Counted from the stretch's first letter, positions 1 to 6,491 are shown. The stretch is DNA of 10,506 nucleotides from CAZRIT01 sp964600225 (GCA_964600225.1 CAZRIT010000066.1:1-10506); one strand, 5' to 3'. The notes: generated from the letters alone by a model not told the origin. Made by a program: numbers and translations.

Positions 1-73
1 CCCATAACCCCTTAAACCGGCCGCTCAATCGCCGCGGGGCTTGTCGGGTTGCAGCGAGGGGCTTTAACGCCTT

Positions 74-99
74 GCCCCGCTGCGGCGGGGCGGATTTTT
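74..99 (+). terminator. possible rho-independent terminator
   Basis: GCCCCGC (74-80) pairs perfectly with GCGGGGC (85-91) around a TGCG loop, and a five-T run follows at 95-99 after GGA. It could end transcription of a gene lying before the window. It is also part of the 25-bp direct repeat, so the terminator reading is uncertain. Confidence 0.35.
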
Positions 100-133
100 C
101 GTCGCTGTCCGCTGCGGCGGGACAGATTCTTCG
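77..133 (+). repeat. GC-rich direct repeat, two 25-bp units
   Basis: Two 25-nt units at 77-101 and 109-133 start 32 bp apart and agree at 22 of 25 positions. Each reads CCGCTGCGGCGGG, then two variable purines around a C, then GATTYTTCG. The second unit runs straight into the palindrome at 126-152. The remainder of 1-170 shows no gene-like signal: the reading frames across it are short, lack ribosome binding sites and are built from the repeats. This looks like a dispersed intergenic repeat block rather than coding sequence. Confidence 0.6.
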
Positions 134-152
134 GGCCTGCGGCCCTCAGAAT
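126..152. repeat. intergenic palindrome, ATTCT...AGAAT type
   Basis: ATTCT (126-130) and GGGCC (133-137) pair with GGCCC (141-145) and AGAAT (148-152) around TGC. The only interruption is a symmetric TC/TC internal loop. No T-run follows, so it is not an obvious terminator. The right arm, CTCAGAATGA, recurs at 4520-4529. Confidence 0.55.
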
Positions 153-192
153 GACAACGGGAATCGTGCTTGTCAGAACAGCATATTTATGA

Positions 193-233
193 GGTTTCTT
201 TCGGTTCCTTTCTTTCCAAAGAAAGGAACAACC
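193..233 (+). repeat. hairpin repeat, copy 1 (plus orientation)
   Basis: A 12-bp perfect stem, GTTCCTTTCTTT (204-215) with AAAGAAAGGAAC (218-229), closes on CC. It is preceded by the conserved tail GTTTCTTTCG (194-203), and an outer GGTT (193-196) can pair with AACC (230-233). The element is AT-rich against GC-rich surroundings. Three relatives lie at 6492-6723 with the same tail and compensatory stem changes. Confidence 0.75.
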
Positions 234-281
234 CGTTCCTCCGTTCCTCGTTCCCCGTCCCCCACCCTCCCGCATCCGCGC

Positions 282-310
282 TTTACGGCGGGCTCGCCAT
301 ACGTTATACT
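282..310 (+). promoter_or_regulatory. predicted promoter of the HAD gene
   Basis: A -35 box TTTACG (282-287) and a -10 box TATACT (305-310) are separated by exactly 17 bp. The start of transcription would fall near 316-318, only a few bases before the ATG at 320, and no Shine-Dalgarno sequence lies between. If correct, the message is leaderless or nearly so. A second TATACT lies at 314-319. Confidence 0.5.
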
Positions 311-319
311 GTATATACT

Positions 320-976
320 ATGGAACGATTGCATCTCGACGCCGTCCTGTTCGACATGGACGGGCTCATGTTCGATACCGAGCGCGTGGCGCTGGACGCG
401 TGGCTGGCCGTCACCCGCCGCATGGGCGCGCCGCTCGACCGCGCGCTTGTGATGCGCATGATCGGCCGCAACAACCGCGACGCAGCGGCCATCCTGCGCG
501 ACGCCGTGGGCGATGCGCTCGACTACGCCGCGGCGTCCCCTTCGGTATACGACGAGATGAACCGCATGATGGCGGCGGGGGGCCCGCCCATTAAGGAAGG
601 GCTGTATCCGCTGCTCGACGCCATTGCAAAGCGCGGCCTGCCCGCCGCGCTTGTTTCGGGCTCGCCAACCGCCGCGGTGGCAAGCTACCTTGCGAAAACG
701 CGGCTGACCGACCGCTTCCAAGCCGTGCTCACGGGCGATATGATCGCGCGCGGCAAGCCCGCGCCCGACGGCTACCTGCTGGCCGCGGAGCGGCTGGGCG
801 CTGCGCCCGCGCGCTGCCTGGTGCTCGAGGATGCGCCCGCGGGCATCCGCGCCGCGTTTGACGCGGGCATGATCCCCGTGATGATCCCCGATCTGGTTCC
901 GCCCGATGCGGAAACCCTGCGGCTGCTCTATTGCCAATGCGCTACGCTCAACGACGTGCTCCCGCTGATCGGCTAG
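320..976 (+). CDS. HAD-superfamily hydrolase, beta-phosphoglucomutase-like
   Basis: A 218-residue cytoplasmic phosphatase or phosphomutase of the haloacid dehalogenase superfamily. Motif I is FDMDG (nucleophile Asp12, acid/base Asp14) followed by the DTE typical of this subgroup. Motif II is VSGSP with Ser113, motif III GKPAPD with Lys146, motif IV Glu170-Asp171. Residues of about 17-85 form a helical C1 cap. Length and motif order fit the PGMB/YcjU/Gph group, which acts on sugar phosphates; the substrate cannot be read from sequence. The ATG at 320 is chosen because motif I starts ten codons later, as is usual for the family. An upstream in-frame ATG at 170 would translate the hairpin repeat into a non-homologous tail. 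No ribosome binding site precedes 320, consistent with a leaderless message. The gene is separated by 279 bp and a strong promoter from the next one, so it is probably its own unit. A role in inositol-derived phosphate metabolism is only a guess. Confidence 0.85.
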   Translation: MERLHLDAVLFDMDGLMFDTERVALDAWLAVTRRMGAPLDRALVMRMIGRNNRDAAAILRDAVGDALDYAAASPSVYDEMNRMMAAGGPPIKEGLYPLLDAIAKRGLPAALVSGSPTAAVASYLAKTRLTDRFQAVLTGDMIARGKPAPDGYLLAAERLGAAPARCLVLEDAPAGIRAAFDAGMIPVMIPDLVPPDAETLRLLYCQCATLNDVLPLIG

Positions 977-1025
977 CCCGAACGCGGTTTCCTCGGTACG
1001 GTTCCCATCCCCTCCCGCGATCCCG

Positions 1026-1091
1026 TCCGTTTTCCACATATCCACTGCCCGTTTTCCAGATATCCGCTGCCCGTTTTCCGCAAATCCGCCA
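1026..1091 (+). repeat. three 22-bp tandem repeats upstream of the lacI promoter
   Basis: Units start at 1026, 1048 and 1070 and follow CCCGTTTTCCAGATATCCGCTG, given here only as the unit consensus of about 22 bases: core GTTTTCC, then an ATATCC-like half, then GCTG. Units 1 and 2 agree at 19 of 22 positions, units 2 and 3 at 17 of 22. The period is about two helical turns, and the array ends 28 bp before the -35 box. It may be a set of direct-repeat sites for an activator. The remainder of 977-1119 shows nothing else recognisable and no clear terminator for the HAD gene. Confidence 0.6.
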
Positions 1092-1119
1092 TGCAAATGT
1101 GAAAATCATGCCCCCCGTA

Positions 1120-1148
1120 TTGACAATCCTTGCGGAACATGATAGAAT
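1120..1148 (+). promoter_or_regulatory. strong predicted sigma-A promoter of the lacI-transporter operon
   Basis: A consensus -35 TTGACA (1120-1125) and a -10 TAGAAT (1143-1148) are spaced by exactly 17 bp. The start of transcription should fall near 1155, giving a leader of about 100 nt before the ATG at 1256. It is the best promoter in the window and lies upstream of the whole five-gene operon. Confidence 0.8.
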
Positions 1149-1154
1149 GCAACT

Positions 1155-1172
1155 AATGAGAACGTTCTCATT
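1155..1172. promoter_or_regulatory. 18-bp perfect palindromic operator
   Basis: AATGAGAACGTTCTCATT is a perfect even palindrome with the central CG that is typical of LacI/GalR-family sites. It covers the predicted start of transcription, so a bound protein would block initiation. The simplest reading is autorepression by the LacI-family regulator encoded 84 bp downstream. The inner 14 bases also satisfy the Bacillus catabolite-responsive element pattern TGWNANCGNTNWCA, so CcpA is an alternative or additional binder. I saw no second copy in the window. Confidence 0.78.
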
Positions 1173-1255
1173 TCGATATCATCCAAGCGAAATCCTGTTT
1201 TTATGTACCACGGCGCGGCCGTTATCCACCTGATCAAAGCGGAATGGAATAATCT

Positions 1256-2272
1256 ATGGGCGTTACGATACTTGACATTGCCAAGGCGGTCAACCTATCC
1301 AAAGCAACGGTATCCCGCGCGTTTGTCAACCCCGAGCTGGTGCAGCCCGATACGCTGCGCCGCATCCGTGAAACCGCAGCCGACATGGGGTACATGCCAA
1401 ACGCCATTGCGCGCGCCATGATCACCAAGCGCACGGGCAATCTGGCCTTCATCATCTACGGCAAGCAGGCGCCCGTCATCACCAACCCGTTCTACGGCCC
1501 CATACTGGAGGCCGTCATCGATAAGACCCAGCAGCTTGGGTACTCGCTGTTCATCGCCTCGGACGACGATTTGCGCATGCCATCGGGCGATGTGATGCTG
1601 CAAAAGCAGGTGGACGGCGTGATACTGGCCTCGCGGCCCGATATGCAAATGATCGGGATGTACGAGCGCCGCGGCACGCCGATTGTGCTGGTCAACCACT
1701 ACCTCGACTACCCCGGCGTCAGCTGCGTGCTGTCGGACGACCATGTGGGGACACAGCTTGCGGTGAAACACCTGTACGAAATCGGCCGCCGCCGCATCGG
1801 GCTGTTGCAGGGCAACTTTACGGCGTTCATCAAGCAGCGCCGCTACCGCGCCTATTGCGAAGCGCTCCGAGACTGCGGGCTATGCTACGATGAACGCATC
1901 GTGCAATCCATCGAGCCGAATGCTTCAGATGCGTACCGCTGCGCCAGAGAGCTTTTGTCGCTGCCGATCGGCGTGCGGCCCGACGCGCTGGTCTGCACCA
2001 ACGATACCATCGCCGTGGGCGTCATCAAGGCAGCGCTCAGGCTGGGCCTTTCCGTGCCTGACGATTTGGCCGTGACGGGCTACGACGACAGCAGCCTCTG
2101 CACCGTCATCGAGCCGGAACTCACCAGCGTCAGCGGCGGCAAGGAGGCCATGGGCGAACAGGCGGTGACCCTGCTGGCCGACCGCATCGGCGGCAAGCCC
2201 CAATCCATCGTCAACATCGGCGCGTCGCTCAAGGTACGCGCATCCACAGTCGCTTCGGAGGTTACTTTATGA
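1256..2272 (+). CDS. LacI/GalR-family transcriptional regulator
   Basis: A 338-residue DNA-binding repressor of normal family length. The N-terminal helix-turn-helix (residues 4-23) reads TILDIAKAVNLSKATVSRAF, which has the family's A..V.lS.aTVSR core. The hinge follows at about 48-62 (PNAIARAMITKRTG), and from about 62 onward there is a periplasmic-binding-protein-like effector domain containing CTNDTIAVGVIKA and VTGYDDSSL, the usual C-terminal subdomain signatures. The start at 1256 places the HTH correctly, but only a weak GGAATGG-type ribosome site precedes it, suggesting modest translation. Its stop codon overlaps the next start (ATGA at 2269-2272), so regulator and transporter are made from one message. 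A palindrome of LacI type lies over the promoter, which implies negative autoregulation of the whole operon. The inducer is unknown; inositol or an inositol-derived compound is inferred from the neighbours. Confidence 0.9.
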   Translation: MGVTILDIAKAVNLSKATVSRAFVNPELVQPDTLRRIRETAADMGYMPNAIARAMITKRTGNLAFIIYGKQAPVITNPFYGPILEAVIDKTQQLGYSLFIASDDDLRMPSGDVMLQKQVDGVILASRPDMQMIGMYERRGTPIVLVNHYLDYPGVSCVLSDDHVGTQLAVKHLYEIGRRRIGLLQGNFTAFIKQRRYRAYCEALRDCGLCYDERIVQSIEPNASDAYRCARELLSLPIGVRPDALVCTNDTIAVGVIKAALRLGLSVPDDLAVTGYDDSSLCTVIEPELTSVSGGKEAMGEQAVTLLADRIGGKPQSIVNIGASLKVRASTVASEVTL

Positions 2273-3108
2273 ACAGTAAACGGAAAATGATGTCCGTCGT
2301 CAAGCTGATCGTGGCAATCCTGTTGCTCTTGATCACGCTGTTTCCCATCTACTGGCTGGTCGCCATGTCGATTCGCGACAATGCGGAGATGACGGGACGG
2401 ATTCCGTTGATCCCCCAATCCTTCACGCTGGAGCATTTCACACGCCTGTTTACCGAAAAAGGGTTTGGCAACGCGCTGATCAACAGCGCGCAGGTAACGG
2501 CGGTTTCGCTGGTGCTTTCGCTGGCTTTCGGGCTGGCCGCGGCCTATATCATTGCGCGCCGCCGCTTCCGCTTCGGCCTCAAAAAGCCCATCACCTACTG
2601 GGTGTTATTGGTGCGCGTGCTGCCGCCCGTGGCGTTTACGATTCCGCTGTACATCATGTTCAGCCGCCTGGGCGTGCTCAACACCAAGATTCCCGCCATG
2701 CTGGCATGCGTACTCATCAATATTCCGCTCATCATCTGGTTTATGATCAGCTTCTTTCAGGACCTGCCCGAGGAAATCGAGGAAAGCGCCAAGATCGACG
2801 GCGCAACCGAGTGGCAGCTGTTTGTGCGCGTGGTGCTGCCGCTGGTCGCGCCCGGCATTGCGGCCATCGCCATGCTGTCATTTATGTACGCGTGGAACGA
2901 GTATACTTACAGCATCATATTCGTTCAAACGCCCGCCAACTACACCGTTCCCTTGGCGCTGGCGGTGCTCAATACCGAGGATAACCTCACCCAGTTCGGC
3001 CTCGTGGCCGCGGGCGGCGTTATCTCGGTCATCCCAATCACTCTGTTTGTTATCTTTGCGCAGAACTACTTGATCAAAGGCTTGTCAAGCGGCGCTGTCA
3101 AGGGATAA
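2269..3108 (+). CDS. carbohydrate ABC transporter permease, MalG type
   Basis: A 279-residue inner-membrane permease of the CUT1 (binding-protein-dependent sugar uptake) class. Six hydrophobic segments are visible at about 10-34, 73-97, 108-133, 142-162, 196-220 and 245-266. The cytoplasmic EAA loop reads EEIEESAKIDGA (168-179) with the conserved LP at 190-191, the contact surface for the ATPase. The N-terminus 'FPIYWLVAMSIRDNAEM' and C-terminus 'QNYLIKGLSSGAVKG' are typical of MalG/InoG proteins. A good ribosome site GGAGG (2257-2261) lies inside the end of lacI, and the start overlaps the lacI stop. It should pair with the MalF-type permease at 4541, from which it is separated by the binding-protein gene. 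No ATP-binding subunit is encoded in the window. The substrate is inferred to be inositol or a relative from the iol genes downstream. Confidence 0.93.
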   Translation: MNSKRKMMSVVKLIVAILLLLITLFPIYWLVAMSIRDNAEMTGRIPLIPQSFTLEHFTRLFTEKGFGNALINSAQVTAVSLVLSLAFGLAAAYIIARRRFRFGLKKPITYWVLLVRVLPPVAFTIPLYIMFSRLGVLNTKIPAMLACVLINIPLIIWFMISFFQDLPEEIEESAKIDGATEWQLFVRVVLPLVAPGIAAIAMLSFMYAWNEYTYSIIFVQTPANYTVPLALAVLNTEDNLTQFGLVAAGGVISVIPITLFVIFAQNYLIKGLSSGAVKG

Positions 3109-3139
3109 CAATATAAACCAAATTAAGGAGAGAAATGCA

Positions 3140-4411
3140 ATGAAAAAACTGATCGCACTGCTGCTCACCCTCACGATGGTTTGCGTCGCCTTCATCGGCT
3201 GCGCAACACCCACCGCACCCGCTACGCCCGCAGCGCCCGCTGCGCCCGCATCGGATCCCGCAGCCGCCACAGGGGAGCCGACCAAGCTGACGCTGATCCT
3301 GCGCGGCGGCACCTATGGCGACGTCGTAAAGGCCGCCCTGCCCGAATTTGAGGCCGCCAACAACTGCACCTGCGAAGTGCTTGACCTTTCCTTCGACGAG
3401 CTGCATCAAAAGATCGCCCTCGACGCGGTCAACGCCAACGGCGCGTACGACCTGTGCATGGTGGACGGCAGCTGGATGGCAGAGTTCACCGCCAACAACG
3501 TCCTTGCCAGCCTCTCCGACATGGGCTACAGCTTTGACGATGACATCATCCCCGCCACCACCGCCATCTGCAAAGTCGGCGACGACATCTATCTGGCTCC
3601 CTTCTTTGGCAACGTGACCATCATGCTCTATAACAAGCAGCTGATCGCGGACGCCGGCTACAAGCCCGAGGATATCGATACCTTTGCCGACCTGATGGAT
3701 ATCGCCAAGAAGACCAACGCCGCCGGCAAGAACGGCTTCCTCATCCGCGGCGGTTCCGGCGACAACATCGTATCCGATTTCATCCCGCACCTGCTGGCCT
3801 ACAACGGCTGGGTCGTGGATGCAGCCAACAAGCCCACCGTCAACACCCCCGAGTTCAAGGCCGCGTTTGAAAACTACATTGCCCTCTACAAGCTGGGCGC
3901 GACCATGGATAAGGACGATATCGTTGCGGCCATCGACGGCGGCACCGCCGCTTTGGGCCAGGGCTGGCCGGGCTGGTACGTTCCCACCGCGGACGGCGCA
4001 GCCAACTACACCGTCATCCCCACCAAGCTCGACGACGCCGACACCGCCAAGAACACCTCCATGTACGGCGTGTGGACCATCGGCATCTGCAACAACAGCC
4101 AGAACAAGGAACTGACGCTCAAGCTGTTGGAGTACCTGATGGATAAGGACATTCAGCTTGCCTCCATCGATATCGGCGGCGTACCCTGCCGTTACAGCTG
4201 CCTGACCAACGCCGATGTGCTGGCCAAGTTCCCGCATCTGGAAACCGTCTGCGGCGCGCTGGAGACGGGTGTGTACCGTCCCGTCATCGAGGAGTGGGCA
4301 GAATTCACCAACATCCTCGGCACCGAGATGGACGCCGTTATTCAGGGCACCAAGACCATGGATGCGGGCCTTGCCGATGCACAAACCGCTCTGGAAGCGC
4401 TGATGGGCTAA
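3140..4411 (+). CDS. ABC transporter solute-binding lipoprotein, CUT1 class
   Basis: A 423-residue extracellular sugar-binding protein (solute-binding family 1). A basic, hydrophobic signal peptide (residues 1-20) ends in a lipobox, FIGC, so Cys21 should carry the lipid anchor. Residues 22-48 are an Ala/Pro/Thr-rich flexible linker, and the mature domain begins near 'KLTLILRGGTYGD'. Features such as DLCMVDGSWMAEFTANNVL, LAPFFGNVTIMLYNKQLIADAG and a late 'GQGWPGWY' aromatic stretch fit a two-lobed sugar-binding fold with aromatic stacking residues. A strong ribosome site AAGGAG (3125-3130) sits nine bases before the ATG. A further ATG at 3135 is out of frame and is immediately closed by a stop. 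The stem-loop just after the gene probably raises its transcript level relative to the permeases. InoE, the Thermotoga inositol-binding protein, is the functional analogue I would propose, but the ligand is not visible in sequence. Confidence 0.92.
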   Translation: MKKLIALLLTLTMVCVAFIGCATPTAPATPAAPAAPASDPAAATGEPTKLTLILRGGTYGDVVKAALPEFEAANNCTCEVLDLSFDELHQKIALDAVNANGAYDLCMVDGSWMAEFTANNVLASLSDMGYSFDDDIIPATTAICKVGDDIYLAPFFGNVTIMLYNKQLIADAGYKPEDIDTFADLMDIAKKTNAAGKNGFLIRGGSGDNIVSDFIPHLLAYNGWVVDAANKPTVNTPEFKAAFENYIALYKLGATMDKDDIVAAIDGGTAALGQGWPGWYVPTADGAANYTVIPTKLDDADTAKNTSMYGVWTIGICNNSQNKELTLKLLEYLMDKDIQLASIDIGGVPCRYSCLTNADVLAKFPHLETVCGALETGVYRPVIEEWAEFTNILGTEMDAVIQGTKTMDAGLADAQTALEALMG

Positions 4412-4438
4412 GCCTCCATCCCCGTTTGACAACAGCAA

Positions 4439-4470
4439 CCCCGACGCCGTGCAGATACGCGGCGTCGGGG
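4439..4470 (+). promoter_or_regulatory. intercistronic stem-loop after the binding-protein gene
   Basis: An 11-bp perfect GC-rich stem, CCCCGACGCCG (4439-4449) with CGGCGTCGGGG (4460-4470), has a 10-nt loop. It is followed by AACCGC, not by a U-tract, so full termination is unlikely. Its place between the binding-protein and permease genes fits a 3'-end stabiliser or attenuator that makes the binding protein more abundant than the membrane subunits, as known for malE-malF and similar operons. Confidence 0.65.
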
Positions 4471-4511
4471 AACCGCAGGACAACCCCCTTCCCCGCACAA
4501 AATCCGAGTCG

Positions 4512-4529
4512 CATTCCGCTCAGAATGAG
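4512..4529. repeat. short relic of the AGAATGA-type palindrome
   Basis: CATTC (4512-4516) pairs with GAATG (4523-4527), and CTCAGAATGA (4520-4529) matches the right arm of the palindrome at 126-152. It lies just before the ribosome site of the downstream permease (AGAGGG, 4528-4533) and could partly occlude it. The match is short and may be coincidence. Confidence 0.3.
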
Positions 4530-4540
4530 AGGGCCCCTAC

Positions 4541-5446
4541 ATGATGAAGCATAACAAACCGAAATCCCGTCCCGTCAGGGCGCCTCTCCTGGGAGAAAGC
4601 GCTTTCCCGCGGGCCATGCTGACGCCGACGATGATCGTGCTGCTGGTCATGACCGCGTACCCGTTGATCTTTACGCTGATTTACAGCTTTACCAACTACA
4701 ATTATCTCAAGGGGCCGCAAAGCGCAACCTTTATCCTGTTCAAAAACTACGCCGACCTGCTCAAAAACAGCTATTTCCGCCAGGCGGTCGTCAATACGGC
4801 CAAGTTTACCGTGCTTGCGGTGGTTTTTGAGATGCTGTTCGGGCTCCTGGTGGCGCTGTTTGTACACAGCCTGCGCCGTGGCAGAAAGATCATGCGAACC
4901 CTCCTGCTGTTGCCGTACCTGCTGCCAACCGTTACGGTGGCGCTGAGCTGGCGCATGATGCTTTCGGTCAATTACGGCATTGTCAACCAAGTTTTCACCT
5001 CGCTGGGGCTGCCCGTGTTCAACTGGTTTATGGACACCAGAACGGCCTTCGGCACCATTCTGGTCATCGATGTTTGGCAGAACATCCCGTTTGTGTTCCT
5101 GCTGCTGTACGCCGCGCTGCAATCGGTGCCCGAGGAGTTGTACGAGGCCGCGCGCATCGACGGCGCGGGGACGTTCCATCAGTTTGCCTACGTCACCTTC
5201 CCGCACTTGAAAACCAGCCTTGCGCTGTGCGCTTTGATGCGCTCCATCGATACCTTCCGCCTGTTTGAAAAGGTCAACATCCTCACGGGCGGCGGGCCCG
5301 CCGGCACCACCTCCACCATCACCCAATACCTGTACACCTACGGCATCAGCAACCTGAAATTCGGCTTCGGCAGCGCGGGCGCCGTCATCATGACCATCCT
5401 TGTGCTCATCCTGTCGAGCGCTTATATCAGGCGGGCCCTCAAATGA
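4541..5446 (+). CDS. carbohydrate ABC transporter permease, MalF/UgpA type
   Basis: A 301-residue CUT1 permease. The basic N-terminus leads into a first membrane segment at about 27-50 (LTPTMIVLLVMTAYPLIFTL, the usual MalF/UgpA opening). Further segments lie at about 84-109, 120-140, 170-193, 222-240 and 274-295. The EAA loop reads EELYEAARIDGA (198-209), followed by TFPHLK, with Pro221 at the conserved position. 'NILTGGGPAGTTSTITQYLY' is a hallmark of this subunit. Two adjacent ATG codons (4541, 4544) are possible starts; the first is slightly better placed after the GAGAGGG purine run. It should form the heterodimeric channel with the permease at 2269. Splitting of the two permease genes by the binding-protein gene is less common than adjacent permeases. 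Its stop overlaps the start of the MBL-fold gene (ATGA at 5443-5446). Confidence 0.93.
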   Translation: MMKHNKPKSRPVRAPLLGESAFPRAMLTPTMIVLLVMTAYPLIFTLIYSFTNYNYLKGPQSATFILFKNYADLLKNSYFRQAVVNTAKFTVLAVVFEMLFGLLVALFVHSLRRGRKIMRTLLLLPYLLPTVTVALSWRMMLSVNYGIVNQVFTSLGLPVFNWFMDTRTAFGTILVIDVWQNIPFVFLLLYAALQSVPEELYEAARIDGAGTFHQFAYVTFPHLKTSLALCALMRSIDTFRLFEKVNILTGGGPAGTTSTITQYLYTYGISNLKFGFGSAGAVIMTILVLILSSAYIRRALK

Positions 5447-6474
5447 CGGATACAAACAACAGGATGGATGCCATGCTAAAGCTGCGCTTTTTCAACGTCG
5501 GCTACGGAGAATCCGTGCTGATTACTTGCACGCGTGCGGACGGTGCGGAGCCGTTCACCATGCTCGTCGACGGCGGCAGCGCCGAGTCGGCGGAGTTTGA
5601 CGGCTTTCCGTACCGCCGACGCGCCTATGAGCAGCTGAAAGACCTGGGGATTTCCCGTCTTGACGTGCTCGTCAACACCCACATCCACGAGGATCATACC
5701 TGCGGCCTCTTACCCATTGCCGAGCACATGGATATCGGTCAATTCTGGTGCTGCGAGCTGCCCGCATCCCATACGACATGGACGGAGCTGCCAAAAACCC
5801 TCATCACCAGGCCCTCGACCGAAAAGTTTCTGGCCGCGCTCAACACGCACAGGCGCATGCTCGCCATCATGCGCAGTCGCGGCGTGCCCGTGCGGATGCT
5901 GTCCGCGTCCGATGCGCCCATCCCCCTCTGCGACGGACTGACCGCGCATGTGCCGGGCCCCGCCAACAGGCATGTGCCGCCGTTTATCGCGCGGCTCGAC
6001 GCACTCTATCGCCAAGCGGGCGACGTACCCGTTGCGCAAACCCTCCTTGCCGCGCTCGATGCGGACATGAACAACCACAGCGTCATGCTGCTGCTGGAAT
6101 ACCGCGGCACGCGCATCCTGCTCCCGGGCGATACCAACGCCGCGGGCTATGCGCACATTGACCCCGTGCGCCTTGCCGCCGACGTCTTTAAGGTTGGCCA
6201 CCACGGCCAGCTTGACGGCGCCGACCGCGCGCTGCTTTCCGCCATCCGCCCGCAGCTCACCATGGTCTGCGCCTCCTCCGATCGCCGCTATAACAGCATG
6301 CATCCCGAGGTGCTTTCCCTGATTGCCGACGTCTGCGGCAGCGAGGCGCTCATTGCGCTTTCCGATGTGCCCGATCTGCCGCCCTGGACTGACGGCGTGC
6401 CGCAGCATGTCGCCACCGAGATTACCGTCGGCGCGCACGGGCAAGTGGCGTTTGAGTACGTTACGGAACGGTAA
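5443..6474 (+). CDS. stand-alone metallo-beta-lactamase-fold hydrolase, ComEC/Rec2 type
   Basis: A 343-residue soluble metal-dependent hydrolase with no signal peptide or membrane segment. It opens with LKLRFFNVGYGESVLI, the 'DVGQGD' strand of ComEC-type MBL domains with GYGES in place of GQGD. Metal-binding motif HIHEDH gives His80, His82, Asp84 and His85. NNHSVMLLLEYRGTRILLPGD gives Asp230, and FKVGHHG gives His253/His254, followed by the 'NSMHPEV' segment (His287) seen in ComEC-like proteins. All the main metal ligands look intact, so activity is expected. ComEC-type domains are generally linked to nucleic acid or phosphodiester cleavage, but many stand-alone members are uncharacterised. 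Here the start codon overlaps the permease stop, so it is translationally coupled to a sugar transporter, suggesting a small-molecule ester, lactone or phosphodiester substrate. Alternative in-frame ATGs at 5464 and 5473 would shorten it slightly and would still keep the first strand. Substrate unknown. Confidence 0.85.
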   Translation: MTDTNNRMDAMLKLRFFNVGYGESVLITCTRADGAEPFTMLVDGGSAESAEFDGFPYRRRAYEQLKDLGISRLDVLVNTHIHEDHTCGLLPIAEHMDIGQFWCCELPASHTTWTELPKTLITRPSTEKFLAALNTHRRMLAIMRSRGVPVRMLSASDAPIPLCDGLTAHVPGPANRHVPPFIARLDALYRQAGDVPVAQTLLAALDADMNNHSVMLLLEYRGTRILLPGDTNAAGYAHIDPVRLAADVFKVGHHGQLDGADRALLSAIRPQLTMVCASSDRRYNSMHPEVLSLIADVCGSEALIALSDVPDLPPWTDGVPQHVATEITVGAHGQVAFEYVTER

Positions 6475-6491
6475 AGGGGACAGGGGTACGT

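Noticed and set aside
170..319. N-terminal extension of the HAD protein from the ATG at 170
   Set aside because: It would translate the hairpin repeat and the promoter, and the HAD domain is complete from 320.
1026..1091. CRISPR-like array from the 22-bp repeats
   Set aside because: The repeats abut each other without unique spacers, there are only three, and no cas gene is present.
173..1096. Minus-strand open frame of 307 codons opposite the HAD gene
   Set aside because: It extends through the hairpin repeat and the 22-bp tandem repeats, and the plus strand encodes all four HAD motifs.
1203..1421. Short open frame starting in the lacI leader (72 codons)
   Set aside because: It overlaps the lacI reading frame out of phase, lacks a ribosome site and has no recognisable content.
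4426..4431. TTGACA as a -35 box for the MalF-type permease
   Set aside because: No -10-like hexamer lies 15-19 bp downstream; that position is occupied by the GC-rich stem-loop.
3098..4498. Long minus-strand open frame of 466 codons opposite the binding-protein gene
   Set aside because: It is a shadow of a clear lipoprotein gene in GC-rich sequence. It has no ribosome site, no recognisable domain and a composition typical of antisense frames (Gly/Val/Ala/His-rich).
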